From Prado023 sp039812125 (GTDB lineage: Bacteria > Actinomycetota > Actinomycetes > S36-B12 > CAIYMF01), in the NCBI GenBank assembly GCA_039812125.1, contig JBDHZV010000029.1, positions 1-28,368 of the forward strand: 28,368 bases of DNA, in the 5' to 3' direction. This document shows positions 1 to 8,020 of the stretch, one piece after another. Position 1 is the stretch's first letter; the number at the start of each line of letters is the position of its first letter. The notes beneath the pieces are model-generated. The model saw nothing but the letters and a program-made list of their open reading frames with translations, did no database searches and was not told the origin of the DNA. A program made the position numbers and the translations under genes.

Positions 1-262
1 ACAGGCCCACGATCACCCGGACTGTCGGGATGCCCTCGGCGGTCATGTCCTCGGCGAGCCGCGCGAGCTTGGGAACCAGGTCCACCGCGGTGGCCATCGG
101 GGCAAGCAGCCGGTCCTCGATGAGCAGCAGCCCGAGCGGCTCGTCGGCCTCCCGCGGGTTGACCTGCCCGGGTGCCAGCCGCAACGACCTGATCGCGGGG
201 TGTCCGGCCGCGTCCGGCGACGATCCGGAGTGCTGCGACAGCAGTGACGTCAGAAGTGCCAT
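1..262 (-). CDS. Hypothetical protein, N-terminal part only
   Basis: The frame opens with ATG at 262 and is still open at the left edge, so only the first 87 residues are visible. The start follows a good ribosome binding site (CAGGAGGG, about 3-7 bases away). The visible part begins MALLTSLLSQHSG, has a hydrophilic Pro/Asp-rich stretch, then a mixed alpha/beta-looking segment (PLGLLLIEDRLL, then a helix, then IPTVRVIVGL). Third-position G/C use is normal for the window, so it looks like a real gene. I do not recognise the family. Nothing clear is visible in its upstream region at 263-446. Confidence 0.6.
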   Translation of the reverse strand, partial: MALLTSLLSQHSGSSPDAAGHPAIRSLRLAPGQVNPREADEPLGLLLIEDRLLAPMATAVDLVPKLARLAEDMTAEGIPTVRVIVGL

Positions 263-446
263 GCGCCCTCCTGGGGGCGGGGTCGTGACCGCGACCGGCA
301 GCCCACCCCATGCTCACCCCGGCGTCGACGGCGCACAAGACCCCCGAACTGGGGGTGCGGCCGCACGACTGGCACGTGCGTGGCCGCCGTCGGTCCCCGA
401 GGGCGGGCGAGCAGCCCCCAGGCGCGTGACGTCGGCCAGCGCTGCC

Positions 447-680
447 TCAGGACTGGCACACCGCTGGCCCCGCCCGCCGGGCTCCTGATCGGGCCCACCG
501 GGGCCGCATGACCCACACCCAGGCCCACCCCGCCAGCCCCGCGGGGATCTCGATCAGGTAGGTGAAGAGGAGCAGCACCAGAACGGCGGCGGCAGCGACG
601 GAGGTCGGTACACCGAGGAGGACCAGCAGGGCCGCGGTCGCAGTCTCGGAGATGCCCACCGCGGTCGCGGTCGTTGGTGC
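447..680 (-). pseudogene. Remnant of a UPF0104/LPG-flippase-type membrane protein (C-terminal end)
   Basis: This open stretch runs from just after an in-frame stop at 681-683 to a stop at 447-449. It reads as two hydrophobic helices: GISETATAALLVLLGVPTSV, then AAAAVLVLLLFTYLIEIPAG. The order Gly-x-x-Glu-small residues-LGVP-helix-TY-x-x-x-IP resembles the last helices of UPF0104/lysylphosphatidylglycerol-synthase-type transmembrane proteins (PGGxGxxEAA...LGVP...LLYRLLTYWLxxPLG). It has no recognisable start or ribosome site, and the roughly 300 upstream residues of the family are absent. I infer a truncated relic. The right end abuts another relic on the opposite strand. The family call is from memory and moderately sure. 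Confidence 0.45.
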
Positions 681-1416
681 TCATCGTCTCCCGGTCCCTG
701 CGGGTGCCGTTCGGCACGGTCGCGGGCCGGCAGGGCCGGATCTTCACCGGGTGGGGTCCCCGGGCCGCGCAGATCAACACCTTCTCCGGTGGAGGCGCCC
801 GGGAGCCGATCCGGGCCTACGTCGGGCTGAAGTCGGCCGAGACCCTGCAGCAGCGCGCGGACCTGCTCCTCGCGGAGCTCAAGCGGTCCGGCGCCTTCGA
901 CCGGGAGGTCCTCGTCGTGGCGACCACGACGGGCACCGGGTTCCTCGACCCCCGCGGGGTGGATCCGGTCGAGTACGCGTTCAACGGCGACACCGCGATC
1001 GCCGGGGTGCAGTACTCGTACCTGCCCAGCTGGTTGTCGCTGCTGGCGGACAAGCAGGCCGTGCGGGAGACGTCGCGGGCGGTCTTCGACACCGTGCACG
1101 GGTACTGGGCGACGCTGCCGGAGCGGTCGCGCCCGAAGCTGTACCCCTACGGGCTGTCGCTGGGCTGGTGTACCTGCAGCACAACTCCGACCCCGTCGTG
1201 TTCTTCTCCCCGGACCTGGCCCTCCGTGAGCCGGACTGGCTCAAGCCCGGGCAGCGCGGTCCGGACATCTCCCGCGAGATGGGGTGGTTCCCCCTGGTCA
1301 CGATGTGGCAGGTCGCCCAGCCGGAGGGCTGGACCGATGCCAGGACCGACCGCCTGGTCGACATCCTCGAGGCCCAGCCCGAGTACAACGCCCCCGCCGG
1401 GGGCTCGAGCGCCTGA
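674..1416 (+). pseudogene. Decayed alpha/beta-hydrolase (Abhydrolase_9-like) with frameshift and deletions
   Basis: One frame carries RIFTGWGPRAAQ, EPIRAYVGLKSA, VLVVATTTGTGFLDP and YSYLPSWLSLLADKQ, ending at GLSLGW near 1168. The next frame takes over at about 1165 with LVYLQHNSDPVVFF, SPDLALREPDWL and GWFPLVTMWQVAQPEGW, and stops at 1416. Together these match the order of blocks in the actinobacterial alpha/beta-hydrolase family with an N-terminal membrane domain (Abhydrolase_9). The membrane domain is missing. The segment between the nucleophile elbow (GLSLG) and VYLQH is missing and the junction shifts frame. WQVA joins directly to QPEGW, where the family usually has a Gly/His-rich segment. 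The result cannot be a working hydrolase. Positions 1417-1554 show nothing I can identify. Confidence 0.7.
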
Positions 1417-1554
1417 CGGCGCTGGCCCCGGCTGAGGTGACGGCCGTCGGGCCGCGCTGCCGCTCCCCCCGCGCTGCTGGTGCTCGTGGGGCAGGGCACC
1501 GTCAGGTATCTCCGGCTCGCGTCGTGGCTCTGCTCGACAGCGGAGGAGGCGCGG

Positions 1555-2556
1555 ATGCCACACGGTGATGCCCTGCAGGTGAGGCTGCTCAGCGATCAGC
1601 TGCACCGGATGACCGCCGCCGTCGTCCGGGGCGACCAGATCGGCGACGCGGACGTGCGCACGGTCCTGCGCTTCATCAACAAGGTCGTGCAGGTGGTCGA
1701 CCAGGCGTTCGAGGACGTGTATGCCGTCCTGGTCGACGTGCGCCTGCTCCAGCCGGGTGACCTGGTCAGTGGGCGGCTGGTCGAGGTCCGCCGGGACGTC
1801 GCGCTGCTGCTGTCACGCAGCCGCTACCGGGACGCCGAGGAGATCTGCAGCCGCCTGCACCACCTGTCCGAGGACTACAGCGCGACGATCCGCCCGATCG
1901 TCGCCGGAATCGAGGACCGACAGGCGTGGGAGCAGGTCTACTACCTCCTCGATGAGTACGAGGGCCGGATCATCTCCATGGTCCAGTCGGTCATCGAGGA
2001 CATCGACCGGATGCTCGAGGCAGTCACGGTCAGCGACCTGCCCGCGGTCCGCGTCGCCGCGGGAGCCCGGGCTGAGGACGTCCGGACTGCGCTGCGGCAG
2101 TTGGGCGGGCTGCGCAACCAGATCCTCGGCCTGTCGCAGGGGGCGGGGCTGCTCGAGCTCATGAACGGCGACGACCGGGCGCAGGTGACGACGATGATCC
2201 AGGAGGTTCACATGGGCGACTCCTACCAGGTCACGGGGGCCGCGGCCGTCGGCCCGCACGCGAGGGCCGATCACGTGAGCATCAACCAGACGTGGAACGA
2301 GCTGGCGGGCATCGATCTGGCCACGCTCTCGGGCGAGCTGGAGGCGCTGCGGCGGGAGATGCGCAGCCAGTCCGCCGCGCCCCAGCACGACATGGCCACC
2401 GCAGAGGTCGCGGCCGCCCAGGTCGCCGCCCAGGAGGGCGACGGACCCCGCGTGGCCCAGCACCTGGCGAAGGCCGGTTCCTGGGCCCTCGGGGTGGCCA
2501 CGGCGATCGGCACGACCGTTGCGTCCGCGGCGCTGAAGGCGGCCCTCGGGGTGTGA
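1555..2556 (+). CDS. Two-part protein of unknown function with an internal start
   Basis: ATG 1555 follows GGAGGAGG at 1542-1549, which fixes the start and gives 333 residues. Residues 1 to about 215 are charged and helical with many Leu/Val/Arg heptad-like runs, perhaps a helical bundle or coiled coil. From residue 220 (MGDSYQVTG) the character changes: a short Gly/Ala strand-like segment (AAAVGPHARADHVSINQTW), a charged helix (LSGELEALRREMRSQ), an Ala-rich helix containing EGDGPRVAQHL, and a hydrophobic C-terminal helix (WALGVATAIGTTVASAALKA). The C-terminal arrangement recalls short domains at the ends of other actinobacterial proteins of unknown role, but I cannot name the family. A strong ribosome site lies exactly before codon 220, so the C-terminal part may also be made alone (114 residues). 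The gene stands alone, downstream of two relics. Confidence 0.8.
   Translation: MPHGDALQVRLLSDQLHRMTAAVVRGDQIGDADVRTVLRFINKVVQVVDQAFEDVYAVLVDVRLLQPGDLVSGRLVEVRRDVALLLSRSRYRDAEEICSRLHHLSEDYSATIRPIVAGIEDRQAWEQVYYLLDEYEGRIISMVQSVIEDIDRMLEAVTVSDLPAVRVAAGARAEDVRTALRQLGGLRNQILGLSQGAGLLELMNGDDRAQVTTMIQEVHMGDSYQVTGAAAVGPHARADHVSINQTWNELAGIDLATLSGELEALRREMRSQSAAPQHDMATAEVAAAQVAAQEGDGPRVAQHLAKAGSWALGVATAIGTTVASAALKAALGV
2201..2214 (+). promoter_or_regulatory. Internal ribosome binding site and ATG within the 1555-2556 gene
   Basis: AGGAGG at 2201-2206 lies 5 bases before an in-frame ATG at 2212. Both spacing and sequence are as good as any true start in the window. The ATG coincides with the change from the helical N-terminal part to the C-terminal module. 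Use as a second start is inferred. Confidence 0.5.
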
Positions 2557-2627
2557 GGACCGGGGTCCGCGGCCTCGCGCTGCGCCGGCCCGCAGCGCTG
2601 CCGCGCGCCACGCGCCGCACGCGGGGT

Positions 2628-2633
2628 TACCGT
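2628..2633 (+). promoter_or_regulatory. -10 element (TACCGT) of the serine hydrolase gene
   Basis: TACCGT fits the actinobacterial TANNNT -10 pattern and ends 7 bases before ATG 2641. No Shine-Dalgarno sequence is present, so transcription probably starts at or next to the ATG (leaderless). No clear -35 is seen. Confidence 0.4.
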
Positions 2634-2640
2634 CGTGACC

Positions 2641-3966
2641 ATGATCCGGCGCGTCCTGCTCGGGGTGGTGGTCGTCCTGGTCGTGGCCGTGGTGGCGGCC
2701 TACTGGTACGAGCGGCCCATGCTGCTGACCGGGACCGGCTATGCCGCGCACAACGCCTGTGCCGTGCGGAACGTCGCGGGTCGCGACGACCCCGCTGCCG
2801 ACCTGCCGGCCAACCCGATCGTGCCGCTGCTGCGCACCCGGGACCTCGGCGACGGTGGGGTGGAGGCCTCCCTGCTCGGGGTGCTCGCCCGGCAGCGCGC
2901 CTGGTACACGCCCGGGTTCGGGTGCACGTTGGCCGATGAGCGGCCGGCGCTCGGCACGCCCACCGAGGTCAGCGCCGCGAACAACCCGCTGGCCTCCGCA
3001 GCCGCGCCGGTGCCCGACGCCGCCGTCGAGGCCGCCGTCGCCACTGCCTTCGGTGACGACCTGGCACCCGGCGAGCGTGCGGCCCTGGGCACGCGCGCCG
3101 TCGTGGTGGTCCGCAACGGCCACCTCGTCGCGGAGCGGTACGCCGACGGCTTCGACGCCCAGACCCCGCAGCTGGGATGGTCGATGTCCAAGAGCGCGGC
3201 GAACCTGCTGCTCGGGCGGCTGGTGCTCGCCGGGACCGTGGCGGTCCCGGACGACCGACTCCGCCCGGAGTGGGTCGACGAGCGAGCCGGCATCACGATC
3301 GACCAGCTCGGTCGGATGACCAGCGGCCTGGCGTGGGACGAGACCTACGACCTGGGGACGCCGATCACGCAGATGCTCTACCGGGAGCCGGACATGGCCG
3401 GGTTCGTCGCCCGCCAGCCGGCTGCTCACGCCGCGGGCACCTACCAGCAGTACTCCAGCGGAAGCACGACGCTGCTGTGCTCGGTCCTGGCCGATCGCGC
3501 TGGGGTCGGCGCCGACCTGCCGCGGCGCGAGCTGTTCGCCCCGCTGGGCATGGCCTCAGCGGTCCTCGAGGTGGACGCCGTGGGCACGCCGGTGTGCAGC
3601 TCGTACCTGTGGGCCACGCCGCGGGACTGGGCCGCGCTGGGGCAGCTGGCCCTGCAGGACGGGTTGTGGAACGGCCAGCGGCTGCTTCCGGCCGGCTGGA
3701 TGCGCAGGTCCACCTCCGCCGTGGACGTCCCGGGTGAGGATCCCGGGTACGCCAGCGGCTGGTGGGCCAACCGCCGGGTCGACGGGTCGCTGGCCCAGCC
3801 GAGCCTGCCTGCCGACGCCTACTTCGCCAAGGGCCACGACGGCCAGTGGATCATCGTGGTGCCGTCCGCCGGCATGGTCGTCGTCCGGCTCGGGTTCACC
3901 CCCGAGGTCGAGGACGCCCGGGCGGTCGGGCTGGCAGCGGACCTGCTGGCGCTGCCGGTGCCCTGA
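2641..3966 (+). CDS. Membrane-anchored beta-lactamase-family serine hydrolase
   Basis: This is a 441-residue class C beta-lactamase-like hydrolase (PF00144 type, closest in style to 6-aminohexanoate-dimer hydrolase and esterase EstB relatives). Residues 1-20 are a signal anchor (IRRVLLGVVVVLVVAVVAAYW), so the enzyme acts outside the membrane. The catalytic SxxK is Ser181-Met-Ser-Lys184. The second motif is Tyr271-Ser-Ser. The KTG-like triad is Lys399 region KGHDG (397-401). All three catalytic blocks are intact. About 100 residues between the anchor and the core (CAVRNVAG, RAWYTPGFGCTLADE) contain two cysteines and are typical of this subgroup. I prefer ATG 2641 over GTG 2635 because of the TANNNT box. 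The gene is alone and convergent with the next. Substrate unknown; antibiotic hydrolysis cannot be inferred. Confidence 0.88.
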   Translation: MIRRVLLGVVVVLVVAVVAAYWYERPMLLTGTGYAAHNACAVRNVAGRDDPAADLPANPIVPLLRTRDLGDGGVEASLLGVLARQRAWYTPGFGCTLADERPALGTPTEVSAANNPLASAAAPVPDAAVEAAVATAFGDDLAPGERAALGTRAVVVVRNGHLVAERYADGFDAQTPQLGWSMSKSAANLLLGRLVLAGTVAVPDDRLRPEWVDERAGITIDQLGRMTSGLAWDETYDLGTPITQMLYREPDMAGFVARQPAAHAAGTYQQYSSGSTTLLCSVLADRAGVGADLPRRELFAPLGMASAVLEVDAVGTPVCSSYLWATPRDWAALGQLALQDGLWNGQRLLPAGWMRRSTSAVDVPGEDPGYASGWWANRRVDGSLAQPSLPADAYFAKGHDGQWIIVVPSAGMVVVRLGFTPEVEDARAVGLAADLLALPVP

Positions 3967-3991
3967 GGCGCCGGGCTCGCTCGACGGGGCC

Positions 3992-4006
3992 ACCGGCCAC
4001 GCCGGT
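3992..4006. terminator. Hairpin between convergent genes
   Basis: ACCGGC, loop CAC, GCCGGT: a 6-bp GC stem in the 69-base gap between the convergent stops at 3966 and 4036. It has no U-tract, as usual in high-GC actinobacteria. Confidence 0.4.
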
Positions 4007-4035
4007 CGCCCGACGAGCGCTCGTCTCGGCAGGAG

Positions 4036-4860
4036 TCACCGGAACCGCCGCTGCATCTGGGCGTAGGGGAGCGCACCGTCGAGGAAGCCGAGCGTCCCGG
4101 CGGTGAGCAGCTCCTCGCCTGCGCGCTCCAGGAGGCTGTATGCCGCCCGCGCGAGGCTGCCGCCGAGGCTCACCCGCGTGACGCCGAGTGAGAACAGCGT
4201 GGGCGCATCGATGGTGTTGGACAGGCCTGCGACCACATTGAGCGGTCCAGGGATCGCGGCGGCCAGCTGGCGGATCGTGTCCTCCTCGACCACCCCGGGC
4301 ACGAAGATGCAGTCCGCCCCGGCATCCAGGTAGTGGGCGGCGCGCTCCACCGTCTCGGCGAAGGGATCGCCTGTCGTGCCGACGAAGTAGGTGTCCGTGC
4401 GCGCGTTGAGCACGAAGCTCGCGGACGGGGCCGCGGCCCGGGCGGCACCGATGCGCGCGGTGGCCGCGTCGACGTCGAGCAGGCGGCCCTCCCACACGTC
4501 CTCGAGGTTGCCCCCGACGGCGCCGGCCCGCACGGCCATGGCGACGGTGCGGGCCACCTCGTCCGGTGAGTCGCCGTACCCGGCCTCGAGGTCCGCGGTG
4601 ACCGGCACGTCGACCGCCGCCACGATCCGACCGACCTGCTCGAGCATCCGGTCCCGGTCGATCACCCCGCCGTCCGGGACCGCGCAGGACCACGCGATGC
4701 CGGCGCTTGTGGTCGCGATCGCCGGGAAGCCGAGGCGTTCGAGCACTCGGGCGGATCCTGCGTCCCAGGCGTTGGGCAGCACGAACCCGGGACCGGCGTG
4801 CAGCGCCCTGAGGGCCGCAGCCCGGTCCGTGGCGGGTTGCTCCGACGGCGGTGGCGTCAC
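4036..4860 (-). CDS. PEP mutase / isocitrate lyase family protein
   Basis: This is a 274-residue TIM-barrel protein of the PEP-mutase/isocitrate-lyase superfamily. The order of conserved blocks is clear: GFVLPNAWDAGSARVLERLG, AIATTSAGIAW, VPVTADLEAGYGDSP (metal-binding Asp), GNLEDVWEG, and FVLNARTDTYF. The lyase KKCGH signature is absent, so it is not a true isocitrate or methylisocitrate lyase. Members of this short subgroup are usually annotated as carboxyphosphonoenolpyruvate mutase-like or oxaloacetate decarboxylase-like, and the substrate is unknown. The GTG start at 4860 overlaps the upstream stop as GTGA, so translation is coupled to the preceding gene. An alternative start further in would cut off the first barrel strand. 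Confidence 0.85.
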   Translation of the reverse strand: MTPPPSEQPATDRAAALRALHAGPGFVLPNAWDAGSARVLERLGFPAIATTSAGIAWSCAVPDGGVIDRDRMLEQVGRIVAAVDVPVTADLEAGYGDSPDEVARTVAMAVRAGAVGGNLEDVWEGRLLDVDAATARIGAARAAAPSASFVLNARTDTYFVGTTGDPFAETVERAAHYLDAGADCIFVPGVVEEDTIRQLAAAIPGPLNVVAGLSNTIDAPTLFSLGVTRVSLGGSLARAAYSLLERAGEELLTAGTLGFLDGALPYAQMQRRFR

Positions 4861-6155
4861 GAGTTGCTCCCGTCTCGCGCGGGTTCCGGGCGGCCGTCGT
4901 CGCAGCCCTTGCGCGTGATCGTGTAGTGCAGGGTCAGGAACGGGTAGCCGAAGACCCAGAAGGCATGCTCGGCGCGCAACGTGCCCCCCTGGACGAAGAC
5001 GTCCAGCTGCTCCTGGAGGCCGTGGACGGCCACGGAGATCAGCTCGTCGGCGGTGGGGTCGACGTACGTGAGGTAGTGGCCGGCCTGGCCGTCGTCGGTG
5101 CGGCTGGTCAGGGTCAGCCCGTGGTCGCTGCGGGCGCGTGGGGCCAGGGTGGCGGTGAAGCTGCCCTCGGGCACCGGGAACCCGACACTGACGTAGCCGC
5201 GACCGCCATGGGTGTACGTGGTGTAGATGCCGGTCATGATCGGCTCGTCGTCGTCGGCGAAGGACCGGATCCAGCCCCGGACCGACACCGTGCCATCCAC
5301 GCCGGCGATGGTGTCGATGCGGCTGCGGATCCCGCGCCGGGCCTCGCGCTGGTTCATCGGCAGGCTGGCCTGGCCCAGCGGCCGGGCGATCGCGGTGCGG
5401 TAGACCAGGTAGCCGGGCCGGCCCCACAGTCGCCAGTGCGGCTCGATGTCCAGGGCGAACCGGGTGGTGTGCTCGTAGAACTCCCGCACCAGGGGGTTGA
5501 CCTCGGCGGGGGCGAACCCGGGACCCGAGAGTGCGTCGAGGGAGGCCACGATGCCGGTGTCGGGAGCGTCGGCCGTGTACTGCCCGCCGAGCTCGTGCGC
5601 CAGGTCGCGGACGTACCCGGTGCCGACGTACCGGGATCGGGCCGGCATCGCCACCACGAACGGCAGGTCCACAGCCCGGACCCCGTCGGCGACCAGGCTC
5701 ATCTGGGGGGTGTGGAAGACCGCCGCGGACAGGCATCGGTAGGCCAGCACCGTCGCACTGGCCACGACGGCTCCGGGAGCCTGCCGGCTGGACAGCGCCC
5801 GCCCCACGGCCAGGCCCACCGCCGGGCCCAGCACCACCTTCTCCGGGCGCAGCCCCATCGCCCCGACCGCCGCGCCCGTCACAGTCCCGACCGCGCGCGG
5901 TCCGGCCCCGGTCAGTTCCTGGCCGGCCCACCCCAGCGGGGCGGCCAGCGCGGTGCTGACCGCGATGCGCTGCCACAGCGCGGGGATCTCACCGCGTTGC
6001 TGGCGGGATCGGGCCACCGCCTCCGCGGCCCCCAGCCCCAGGGCGCCGATCGCCGCGGCCACCGCGGCCGGCCTCGCCCCCCGCCGTGCCGACAGCGACA
6101 CTCCGGCTGCGGCACCGATTGCCGCGGCCAGGCTGATCGACGACCTGTCGGTCAT
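4857..6155 (-). CDS. Conserved actinobacterial membrane-associated protein of unknown function
   Basis: The protein has 432 residues. The first ~150 are rich in Ala/Gly/Val with several hydrophobic stretches (SISLAAAIGAAAGVSL, AVAAAIGALGLGAAEAVA, AVGTVTGAAVGAMGL) that could be membrane helices. The C-terminal ~280 residues are soluble-looking, with EFYEHTTRFALDIEPHWRLW, GRGYVSVGFPVPEGSF, and a closing EHAFWVFGYPFLTLHYTI. I have seen the EFYEHT...W and LHY pattern in conserved hypotheticals of Streptomyces and relatives, but no function is known to me. It is translationally coupled to the PEP-mutase-family gene (GTGA overlap), which suggests a shared role. ATG 6155 is chosen because TACAGT lies 8 bases upstream; an in-frame GTG at 6185 would overlap that promoter. 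Confidence 0.75.
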   Translation of the reverse strand: MTDRSSISLAAAIGAAAGVSLSARRGARPAAVAAAIGALGLGAAEAVARSRQQRGEIPALWQRIAVSTALAAPLGWAGQELTGAGPRAVGTVTGAAVGAMGLRPEKVVLGPAVGLAVGRALSSRQAPGAVVASATVLAYRCLSAAVFHTPQMSLVADGVRAVDLPFVVAMPARSRYVGTGYVRDLAHELGGQYTADAPDTGIVASLDALSGPGFAPAEVNPLVREFYEHTTRFALDIEPHWRLWGRPGYLVYRTAIARPLGQASLPMNQREARRGIRSRIDTIAGVDGTVSVRGWIRSFADDDEPIMTGIYTTYTHGGRGYVSVGFPVPEGSFTATLAPRARSDHGLTLTSRTDDGQAGHYLTYVDPTADELISVAVHGLQEQLDVFVQGGTLRAEHAFWVFGYPFLTLHYTITRKGCDDGRPEPARDGSNS

Positions 6156-6163
6156 GCTTGGTG

Positions 6164-6169
6164 ACTGTA
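6164..6169 (-). promoter_or_regulatory. -10 element (TACAGT) for the 4857-6155 gene, beside a weak iron-box-like half site
   Basis: On the minus strand TACAGT sits 8 bases before ATG 6155 and there is no ribosome site. The preceding bases TCAGGTGAGGCTA resemble the left half of the IdeR/DtxR consensus (TTAGGTTAGGCTA), but the right half does not match. The -10 is moderately likely; the iron box is weak. Confidence 0.35.
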
Positions 6170-6202
6170 GCCTCACCTGACGCACGGGGGTAGGAGCAGC
6201 CG

Positions 6203-6832
6203 ATGTCCCTGACCCGGATCCACAACCTGTCCATCTCGCTGGACGGCTTCGCCACGGGGGAGCCGCAGTCAGCCGAGGCCCCCTTCGGGCATGCGGGCGA
6301 GCGCCTCCACCAGTGGATGTTCGCCACCCAGTTCTGGGCCGCAGGGGGAACCGCCGGCGTGGACGATGCCTTCGCCCAGCGGCACGGACCCGGTGTCGGC
6401 GCGGAGATCATGGGTGCGAACAAGTTCGGCCCGCCCGGCTGGCAGGACGACCCGGGGTGGACCGGTTGGTGGGGTGCGAACCCGCCGTTCCACACCCCGA
6501 CCTTCGTGCTCACCCACCGCCCGCGGGCCCCGTTGATCATGCAGGGGGGCACCACGTTCCACTTCCTCGAGGCCACGGCGGCCGAGGCGCTCGATGTGGC
6601 TCGCGCGGCCGCCGGCGATGCCGATGTCCGGATCGGCGGCGGTGCCACGGTCGTCCGGGAGTTCCTCGCTGCCGGGCTCGTCGACCACATGCACCTGGTC
6701 CAGGTCCCGATCGTGCTGGGCCGCGGCGTGCGGCTCTGGGACGGGCTGGAGGGCATCGAGGACGCCTTCGACGTCGAGGCTGTGTCCTCGCCGAGCGGCG
6801 TCACCCACCTGACGTTCCGCCGTCGTGGCTGA
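6203..6832 (+). CDS. Dihydrofolate reductase-like protein (RibD C-terminal domain)
   Basis: This 209-residue protein consists of a RibD-C/DHFR-like fold alone. Conserved blocks are ISLDGFATG near the N terminus, FVLTHRPRAP, the nucleotide-binding segment DVRIGGGATVVREFLAAGLVDH, and LVQVPIVLGRGVRLWDGL. Stand-alone members are NADPH-dependent reductases of unclear substrate, usually annotated as dihydrofolate reductase family; they are neither true folate enzymes nor riboflavin enzymes when the deaminase half is missing, as here. ATG 6203 follows TAGGAG by 7 bases. The gene is divergent from the 4857-6155 gene, with only 47 bases between the starts, and convergent with the next gene. Confidence 0.85.
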   Translation: MSLTRIHNLSISLDGFATGEPQSAEAPFGHAGERLHQWMFATQFWAAGGTAGVDDAFAQRHGPGVGAEIMGANKFGPPGWQDDPGWTGWWGANPPFHTPTFVLTHRPRAPLIMQGGTTFHFLEATAAEALDVARAAAGDADVRIGGGATVVREFLAAGLVDHMHLVQVPIVLGRGVRLWDGLEGIEDAFDVEAVSSPSGVTHLTFRRRG

Positions 6833-6874
6833 AGCGGGCGCGAACCGGCCTCGCAGTCGTGGCGGTCGCGGTTC

Positions 6875-8014
6875 TCAGGCGACCGGCGCCCAGCGGTGGG
6901 CGCTGCGGTCGTAGGCCCAGGGCCGACCGGGGCCGGTGGGAGGCGGTGCGCCGGTGAGCCAGTAGGTGGCGTCCGGGTCCCAGCCGGCGAGCACCGTGGC
7001 CACACCGCGGTCCACGGTCACCGCGCGGCCCGCCGTCGTCAGGTACCCGGCGACGGTGACGTGGACGGCGTCGACGTCGCGGGCGACAGCGGCCCAGTCC
7101 GGCTGCACCCAGCCCACGTCGCCGAGCCCGGTGGCGCGGAACCAGTCGTGGCGCCGGGATGCCGTCACCGACAGGGGGTGGCGCCGGCAGAGGTGTGCCC
7201 AGGCGACGGGGCCGTCGATCTCCAGCACCCGGGCGCCCGGGGCCACGGCCGCGGGGGTGACGGTAGCCCGCTCCCAGCCGAGCGTGTCCTCCACGAGCAC
7301 CAGCCCCACGGGTCCGAGGCCGGCGAGGTCCCGACTGGTGCGGGGCGTGGTCGTCGGGGGTGTGGACCACCACAGGGCGCTCCACATCGCCGCCGGATCT
7401 GTGGGGCGCTCGCGCGCAGCGGTCTCCTCCTGCGCGACCGCATCGGCCCGCCACATCGCCAGGGCCGCCCGGGCATCGACGGCCGCGTCGGTGTCGGCGA
7501 CCTCCGGGGACCCGGGGGTGGAGCCTGGGGACGTGCCGGACCCGGCGGGCGGGCCGGGGTCGACCCATTCCACGCGGACCTGCGCGGTGGCGTCCATCGG
7601 GGTGGCCCACCACCGCGCGCCAGGGGCCACCGCGACGGCGTCGGCGATCCGTCGCAGGGCCGTGCGCACCGGCGCGGCCGCGGCCAGGACGTCCTCACCG
7701 TCGGGCTGCTGCCAGTAGGTGGCTGCCGCCACGGCAGCATCGAGGGCCGCGATCAGCGTCACCTCGTCGAGTGGCGGGATCACCGCCCGCGCGACGGCAT
7801 CGGCCACGTCCGCCACGCGCAGCGTCGGGCGGTGCCCGGCGCCGGGCCCGAGCGTCATCCGCGACGTGCCCACCCCGGGGTCCAGGTCATGGGCCACGTG
7901 GAACACCGCACGGGCGACATCGTCGTCGGCCCGCCGGGCCAGCTCCAGGCACATCCTGCGGCCGCGGGGCCCGACGAGCAGGTCTGCTGGGTCCAGGCTG
8001 CGGCGGTTGGCCAT
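6875..8014 (-). CDS. Hypothetical actinobacterial protein
   Basis: This is a 379-residue, cytosolic-looking protein. It begins MANRRSLDPADLLVGPRGRR, then CLELARRADDDVARAVF. The middle is Pro/Ser/Thr-rich (GPPAGSGTSPGSTPGSPEVA), probably a linker, followed by a Trp-rich half (WSALWWSTPP, WERATV, WAHLCRRHPL, HDWFRATG, VGWVQPDW) ending in WDPDATYWLTG and AYDRSAHRWAPVA. The DLL-x-x-PRGRR opening is one I have seen in actinobacterial conserved hypotheticals, but no function is known to me. No Shine-Dalgarno sequence precedes ATG 8014; TACTGT six bases upstream supports a leaderless start. No catalytic motif is evident. Confidence 0.75.
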   Translation of the reverse strand: MANRRSLDPADLLVGPRGRRMCLELARRADDDVARAVFHVAHDLDPGVGTSRMTLGPGAGHRPTLRVADVADAVARAVIPPLDEVTLIAALDAAVAAATYWQQPDGEDVLAAAAPVRTALRRIADAVAVAPGARWWATPMDATAQVRVEWVDPGPPAGSGTSPGSTPGSPEVADTDAAVDARAALAMWRADAVAQEETAARERPTDPAAMWSALWWSTPPTTTPRTSRDLAGLGPVGLVLVEDTLGWERATVTPAAVAPGARVLEIDGPVAWAHLCRRHPLSVTASRRHDWFRATGLGDVGWVQPDWAAVARDVDAVHVTVAGYLTTAGRAVTVDRGVATVLAGWDPDATYWLTGAPPPTGPGRPWAYDRSAHRWAPVA

Positions 8015-8020
8015 GGGGGC

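Noticed and set aside
2641..3966. Antibiotic-degrading beta-lactamase
   Set aside because: Motifs are of the broad class C-related hydrolase group (SMSK, YSS, KGHDG) with an anchor and extra N-terminal domain; nothing points to beta-lactam hydrolysis.
4036..5976. Single long minus-strand frame spanning two genes, suggesting a fusion
   Set aside because: The frame is that of the PEP-mutase-family gene only downstream of 4860; upstream it is the wrong frame of the 4857-6155 gene. The GTGA overlap explains the join.
6842..6876. GAACCG/CGGTTC inverted repeat between convergent genes as a terminator
   Set aside because: Only 6 bp with a loop of about 20 bases, and it runs into the stop of the 6875 gene; too weak.
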